Positions 58,021 to 64,000 of a stretch of DNA of 64,000 bases are shown one piece after another. Source of the DNA: Imbricaverruca yamaguchii (lineage: Eukaryota; Arthropoda; Thecostraca; Neoverrucidae). Numbering within the stretch: position 1 is the stretch's first letter; each line of letters opens with the position of its first letter. Below the pieces are notes generated by a model. The model worked only from the letters and a program-made list of their open reading frames with translations. It made no database searches and was not told the DNA's origin. Location: the NCBI GenBank assembly GCA_034440575.1, contig JAOTOL010001655.1, positions 4,373,001 through 4,437,000 of the forward strand, read 5' to 3'. The position numbers and the translations under genes are program-made.

Positions 58021-59234
58021 CCGAAGTACAATTATCACACGCGTGCAGTGGTTAGATAAAGGTGGCGCTAGTGTGTGCACAATTGTGGCCTGCGTATGAT
58101 GGGGTGAGGAAAAGGTGGCGCCAGTATAGCCGGCCCGATTCGTCCACCACTGCTGCCGCTTGTGTCACGACTGTCAGTTTGTGGGGCCGACGCGTACGCA
58201 CACTGCTGGCTGATTCCGGTAAACTTAACTGAATATATCCGGTCGTGAAGGGAACGCGCAGCAAGCTTGAGCATGCCATTGAGTGCTTGTTGATGGGCTA
58301 CTAATTTTTACCTCGATTTGTCTTCGAAATAAATGCTATTTCGTTTTTAATGAGAATTACCGAATTTCACAGATAAGAAATGATATGATGATCTGATGAT
58401 CTGACCCGACTCCATCAGACCCGAGTGGTTTGGGTTCATGCATTCGATCGCCATCTTATGTTCCTCTCCCTCGTTCTTAAAATCACCGTGTCGAAGTATC
58501 CGACGGATGCAATGTGAAATAATGCGTTCTGGACACCCCGATTCAAAATAGTCTTGCTTCCGGATATCCGGAAGCAACACTATACGAACTACTCTATTGC
58601 ACGATGAGATGGGACTCATGACATTATGTCATTCCAAGAAGTGGACGTAAGTCAGACGCGGGGATACAGGGGGTGGCGGTGGGGTGGGGGTGGGGGACAC
58701 TGGGAGAATGCGTCTGCCCAATGGAAAGTGGCGCCCCTCTGACCAGGAACAGACACGTCTCAGGTACGGCTTGAGTGCACTCCTTCAGCTCCACTTTTTT
58801 TCAGCCAGAGGCGGCCCTCGGAGACGAATCGGTGCCCATTCGGTATGCTTGAGTGCATCCCCCGCCCCGCTGAACGGGTTTTCATCCGAAGGTGCCATTT
58901 CAGGTACTTTCGAAGTTGCGGCCCTCCGAATAAATGGCGCGCCCGCCCAGACGCATGCACCTTCCCCTGATGTGAATAGGTCATTAAGGCATCCCAAGAA
59001 CAGCCGTGTTCAGGAAGGGAACTCACACAGGCAACTATTTACACTCCAGCTTGCACCACGTCATGCAACTTACAATGCAAAGAGTGAAGAAGTACGGGCA
59101 TTAATAATTCGGTCCTATTTAGTCCATTCTGATGTCGATGACCAGGCGAGTAGAACAGAAGAGCTGAGAGGACTCTGGGAATAAATTAGCGGCGTGTGTT
59201 TTAATTATGAGGCTCCATCACTGGCGCACTGGTA
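58021..59234. other. No gene recognised
   Basis: Mixed DNA. A frame open from 58684 to 59184 lacks motifs and splice borders. A G-rich run lies near 58668-58695. Confidence 0.45.
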
Positions 59235-59239
59235 ACGGG

Positions 59240-59472
59240 ATATGGTGGGAGGATGCTACTTCACAGGGGAGGGGATGCTACCTCACAGGGGTGCTACTTC
59301 ACAGCTGAGGATTCCCTCCACAGGGGGATGGATGCTACTTTACAGCGGGAGAGGTGCTACTTCACAGGGGGAGAGGATGCTACTTCACAGTGGGATTTGA
59401 TGCTATTTCAAAGGGTATATGGTACTTCACAAGAGGATGCTACTTCACATGGGGAATCCTACTTCACATGGT
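59240..59472. repeat. GATGCTACTTCACAGGGG repeat, about 20 bp
   Basis: About ten irregular units of GGATGCTACTTCACAGGGGG with insertions. Composition and spacing vary. Confidence 0.8.
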
Positions 59473-60528
59473 CCCATGATCAATGCAAAATACAAAGTGG
59501 GGGAAGGTGAAATGATCATTGAAAGAATGGCCCAATGAAAAGGACACAGAACGACACCCATATAATGCACGTTTGAATACATGTGGCCGTAAAGCACAAG
59601 TTGGAAGGTTCCCATGAACATTACCTGTCATATTGGGACAATCGCATTCAAGTAAGCCATGTCTTCATCACTTGGCCTCACTCAGCCACGGCGGGCAGCA
59701 GCCCTTTGTCTAGTTTGGGTCCGGCTCACAGGTGGGTTGGAAGATTATCATCCGTTTTAAAATCAGACCCTTTCCTGACCTGTCCAACGAATGCAACCCG
59801 AGGAACCCAAAGAATGCCAGCCTGGTAAGGGGTGCGCAATCTCGCGAGAGATTATCACCAGCACGTTTGAGACGTTGGTGCTGTCCAAGAAAGCATGAAA
59901 TCTCAACCATCTTAATTCGTCGGCAGGAGTAATTGCGCCGCAAGGCTACAATTGGAGGCTGAGTGCATCAAATATGCCGCCGGAAATTACTGCATAGCTT
60001 GTTACCTGGCATAGCCTAACCAATATGCCTCAGCATGTATTCTATCAGGAATGCACAATCAGTCAAGCGAAATGGTGAGTTCCTGCCGTAGACCAGCGTA
60101 CAGGTGTCTTGGTGAATGCGCTGCGGCCGACATCTATCTCCCGGATGGCGCGAACTACAGAATGGCGCGTTTGCAGATTTTCAGTTAATGTCATACTTTG
60201 TCAATGCCTTTTCCATCTAACACGCCGGCGACGTGGATGGGTATTTGCGTCGGCTGGTTATGACGATATTAAAAGTAAATGATATGATGCGCACCGCTGC
60301 CCGACGTATGATCAGCGTCACACCAGCCTGTGGAAGTTGCCGCGTGAAATCACGCTGTTTGAGTTTGACATTACCCCGGCTGCCCAGAACAAATAGTCCC
60401 ACTCACGAGTTGGCCGAGGTGTTCCCGATGGGCACCAACAGCCGCCAGCTAGCTGACGGGAGCGACCTCGGCGGCGCCACCCGGACGAAGAGTGCAAATG
60501 CCGGGGGAATGTCCGGCTCTGACCAGGT
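59473..60528. other. No gene recognised
   Basis: Unique-looking DNA without alignable repeats or exons. Confidence 0.5.
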
Positions 60529-60888
60529 GCCGCGGTAGCTCAGTTGGCGTAGTGTCAAACTTTTGATCGCGCAAGAGTGTGGGTTCGAATCTAACAACTT
60601 AGCCCAGTTGGCAGAGTGTCGGACTCTTGATGGCAAGATTGTAGGTTCGAGTCTCGCAACCAAGCTTAGTTGGCAGAGTGTCGGACTCTTGATGGCAAGA
60701 TTGTAGGTTCAAATCTCAGAACCGAGCTCAGTTGGTGCAGTCACGGACTCTTGATCGAAAGATTGTGGGTTCGAATCTCACAACCGGCGGCATTTACCGA
60801 GTCCTCCCGCGACCAATCGGCATCAGAGGTTGAGTCCAAAATGAGAGGCTGGCGACGCTACATAACCTTCCGGTTGAATGCGTCGTAA
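60529..60888 (+). mobile_element. SINE with four tandem tRNA-like heads
   Basis: Four head units start near 60529, 60599, 60661 and 60723. Their A-box-like AGCTCAGTTGG elements are spaced 64, 62 and 62 bp apart, and their B boxes read GGTTCGAAT, GGTTCGAGT, GGTTCAAAT and GGTTCGAAT. The anticodon regions read ACTTTTGATC or ACTCTTGAT(C/G), closest to tRNA-Lys. A single family B body follows (CCAATCGGCATCAGAGGTTG, GAGAGGCTGGCGACGCTACA, GTCGTAAAG). The acceptor stems are missing, so these are not functional tRNA genes. Confidence 0.85.
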
Positions 60889-61139
60889 AGTAGCCCAAGG
60901 CCCTTCCTCTTCTTCCGGTTCTGACCGGCAGCTGACCGGGTCGCGTGTGCGCGCCTCAGTGGTGAATGTGTCTCGAGAGCGGGCACGCATCCGGAGCTGG
61001 CGCCGCCCCGGTCATGCTGCACACGTGGACACCGACTGTCAGCACAAATCAGCACGAAGCGCGCGAGACGCTGGTGCCGTAGTCGGGATGACGGGCACGC
61101 CATGTGTGTGTGGCCAAACATGGCTGGTGGCAGCCCCGT
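60889..61139. other. No gene recognised
   Basis: GC-rich unique sequence between the SINE and the next array. Confidence 0.5.
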
Positions 61140-61435
61140 CGACTCATGTTCCTAGACATGCAGAGCACATGTCATGCCTCCTGGACATGCTGAGAATATG
61201 CCATGCCTTCTAAGACATGCCGAGTACATGCCATGCCTCCTAGACATGCTGAGAACATGCCATGCCTTCTAAGACATGCCGAGTACATGATATGCCTCCT
61301 AGACATGCCGAGTACATGCCATGTCTCCTGGACATGCCGAGCACATGCCATGTCTCCTAGACTTCCCGAGCACACGCCATGCCTCCTTGACATGCCGAGC
61401 ACATGCAATTACTCCTAGACATGCTGAGAATACTG
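61140..61435. repeat. 29-30 bp repeat with GACATGCCGAGTACATGCCA
   Basis: About ten units with CTCCTAGACATGC(C/T)GAG, (T/C/A)ACATGCCATGC. A TTCTAAGACATG subtype alternates with CTCCTAGACATG in the first half, giving a roughly 60-bp higher-order pattern. Confidence 0.88.
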
Positions 61436-62079
61436 CATCAGGTTCAGTTGCACACTAGCATTGCCTTCTGTCGATGGCGGCTGAGATCGTGCATATCGCA
61501 AAAGGTTGCATTATTCGCCGATGATCAAGGTCCGAATATCCGACAGTGATCAGGATTCGGCGGCAGCCGCCAAGGCACGCAGAAGGCATTCGCACGGCCA
61601 TTTGAAAGTATAAGCGGCGGCGGTGGCGCCTCAGTGGCCGCCCCGTGCGCTTGCATCACTGCACCTGTGGTGTCGGCGCTGTGGCTACCACCAGCTCGGC
61701 GTGCTCCCGTCACGTGTTGCAATGGGCACCAGCAGTACCGGAGGTAGCTCTGAGTAGTGGCGTACCTGGGATTTGCGCTAAGGGAGGCAAACGGATTTGA
61801 GGAGAGTCCATCATACCCCATTACAAAATCACCGGATTTCGGGCACTATTTTTTGTCCTCAAAAGGGACCTTTTAATGAAGGTAATTTCCTTTTGCACGA
61901 TATTTTGTTCGGGTCCAGACGTTTTTGTGTGGATTTTGGCACATGTCGAAGGGCTGTGACAGACAGACAGATGCAGTGACTTCCAGACGTAATGTTAACC
62001 GCAGGGACTTCATTTTTTGGCACAGAGCACTTTCATGGGTATTGACCGAATTTGTGTGGGCCTTCAATGTGATTTTCAC
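61436..62079. other. No gene recognised
   Basis: Unique-looking DNA. No exon or alignable repeat. Confidence 0.5.
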
Positions 62080-62520
62080 GAGTCTCGACGAAGTCTTTTG
62101 GCCCCATCATGATTTTCAGGGTTCCGGTCTGACCTTTTGGAGCCATCAGCGTGATTTCCGAGGCCCCGGCGTGACCTTTTGGACCTCAGCGTGATCTTCA
62201 GGGGCTCGGCGCGATCTTTAGAAGCCCAGCGTGATTTTCAGGGTATCGCACGACTTTTTGTTGCCATCAGTGATATTTTCATGGACCCCGGTCGGATCTT
62301 CTGGGGTTCCAGCATGATTATTCAGGGAGTTGACGAAAGGTTGCGTGTGGGCCCCAGGGCGATCATCATGGGATTGGACCGCAACTTTTGGTCTTTCAAT
62401 GTGATTTTCAGGAACCCCGACGCGACTTATTGGCACTCCCAGCGCGATTTTTATGGGCCCGACGTAATTTTTTCCAAAGTTTGGCGCGATTTTGAGGACC
62501 CCATAACCTCTCAGGGGACA
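62080..62520. repeat. Degenerate GCGTGATTTTCAGGG repeat
   Basis: At least twelve diverged units of about 30-40 bp with (A/G)GCG(T/C)GATTTTCAGG and CCC(C/G)G-CG blocks and a TTTTGG spacer. It is an old, heavily mutated array. Confidence 0.7.
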
Positions 62521-64000
62521 ATTATACCCTTTGCCCTCTTCCGGCACGCCACAGTCTGCAGAAGTGTATGCACGAGCCTGATTGGAAAAGCGCCAGCTCT
62601 GAACTTGGGTTGATGCAGGAGTCTGTGCGAGCCTGCATAGACACCGACTACGCCCAGTTGAGTGCTGACCATTATATGCATGGAGAACTCGATGGTCTTT
62701 ATTTCAAGTGGGAGCATTTATCTTGCAAGGTGGGAGACCGCACGAACGAAGCCTCGTTGCGGAAGCTTGCCTCAATTGCGCTGGAATCGCTTTGATTGCA
62801 CTTGCATCCCACAACTGCCATCTCTACTTGGCATGAAGTCTAAACATGGCACACTCGAAAGGGTTGCCACACTATCGAGGTCGTCCGGCTGGCAAACCCG
62901 TGGAAAACGGGACGCCGAATTCTTCAGCCGACGTATTGGGCGTGACGATTACCCTGAGGTACACAGCGTGACGGCTACCGTGGCGTGACACTCGCTGTTA
63001 CACGGCCGCCGCGGCGAAAGCCAATTGCGTGATATTGCGCGCACACGAGCAGCCGGCCAGCCGTGATGCCCCCCCCCCCCCCACCCCCGCCCGGGCGGCA
63101 CGTACCGAAGCCGCCGCTCCATCGCAACACGTCAGCGCAACCTATTCAGCGCCTGTAGCACTTCGCCAGTCACTACGGTCACTGAACTGTGATCAGTGAA
63201 AGTGCGTGGATGGTCGGTTAACAACAGTATTGTTCGCTTTGTGTAAGCTCTTTCCAGTGCTGAGTATGAGTTTTCTTCACTCCTCTGATTGGGCTTAGTA
63301 ATTACTTTTCGCATACGCTATGGGGTGGGGAGTGTTTTTTTTAGGCGTGCCGGACCATAAAGGTCATTTGCGCCGCTTTTGCATACGCTATGATGACGAT
63401 GACACTTTCACTTTGCTCACTGACATCAACCTAAATGGTAATATGAGGCAAATATGGGTTTGAAATAGATCCCGTAGTATAATTGCAATGAGATAAAGGT
63501 GAAAATGTAAGTTGTGGATTAAAGGTATCTTCGGAAGTCCGAAAATCCCTGAGCACCTGGCAGTAATAACTCAGTTTTGAATTTGAATTACAACTGGTTC
63601 AGTATTGTCAGTTTGTATTCGGCAGCCCAGACAGATGCAGGCTTGGCATCTGCGCCATATACTGGGAGTAAGTGCAGGCACCAGACAGTTGCACGTACAT
63701 CTCGATATAGCAGCTGTTGCAAGGGCTGTTGCCAACCTTTTTTGCTCCAACAGCATTTCCGCGCGCGCCTACCCCGCGCCATCTCGGAGGGGAGGGGGCT
63801 TTTTACATACATCTCCCGAGGTTTTCCGAGGATAGTGAAAACAGCATGGGCGCTACATGACCAAAGTAGTCGATGCGCCCTAAAGCCCTAATAACTAGTG
63901 AAAACAGCAGGCGGCAGTGCGCCGAAATTTAGCATACGTTTTTCCACATCAATTTGACATGTTGTGTCAAAATTTTGAGGTCAGATCATTTGCGGTTACA
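62521..64000. other. No gene recognised; dispersed repeat copy at 63316
   Basis: Mixed DNA. A C run lies near 63069-63082. At 63316-63380 is the second copy of the TAGGCGTGCCGGACCATAAA element found at 44216-44278. Confidence 0.5.

Noticed and set aside
60529..60790. A cluster of four tRNA-Lys genes
   Set aside because: The units are only 62-64 bp apart, which leaves no room for acceptor stems, and they lead straight into a SINE body.

Overview
This is a stretch of animal nuclear DNA, almost certainly from an invertebrate. There are no operons, ribosome binding sites or closely packed genes. Instead the window holds about three dozen tandem-repeat arrays (units of 2 to about 75 bp, tracts up to 1.8 kb), four long dinucleotide tracts, tRNA-derived SINEs of three families, a decayed Penelope-like element with a GIY-YIG endonuclease, and a decayed CR1/Jockey-type LINE. 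I cannot name the species. A GC-rich marine invertebrate such as a crustacean would fit, but nothing in the sequence proves it.

Layout. 1-13 kb: AT-balanced intergenic DNA with a SINE, a 33-bp GC-rich array open in several frames, and two inverted copies of a 240-bp dispersed repeat. 13-20 kb: minisatellites, including a 1.7-kb array of about 27 copies of a 64-bp unit. 20.7-22.2 kb: LINE remnant on the minus strand. 22-28.5 kb: more arrays and one possible minus-strand exon. 29.0-31.3 kb: Penelope-like element on the minus strand, ending in a near-perfect palindromic junction, followed by a SINE. 32-37 kb: several back-to-back arrays and a 5'-truncated SINE with target-site duplications. 37-40.9 kb: very GC- and CpG-rich DNA leading into a probable first coding exon. 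41-52 kb: SINEs, arrays and microsatellites that would form its intron. 52.1-54.1 kb: a probable second exon. 54-64 kb: small arrays, two SINEs (one with a four-fold tRNA-like head) and unremarkable DNA.

The only gene I can assemble is on the plus strand. It has an ATG exon at 40737-40875 (46 codons plus one base) and an exon at 52130-52326, which starts with the two bases needed to complete the split codon and ends at a clean donor. Together they encode 112 residues of polar, probably disordered protein with two tyrosine motifs (IYESV, IYEEV). I do not recognise the protein, and it must continue beyond the window or in exons I missed.

The most striking feature is around that second exon. 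Just upstream is a short array in which each unit repeats a splice-acceptor-like sequence. Just downstream the last 33 coding bases plus the first 16 intron bases, including the splice donor, are amplified into an array carrying about 43 donor-like sites. The exon is thus bracketed by minisatellites built from its own splice sites.
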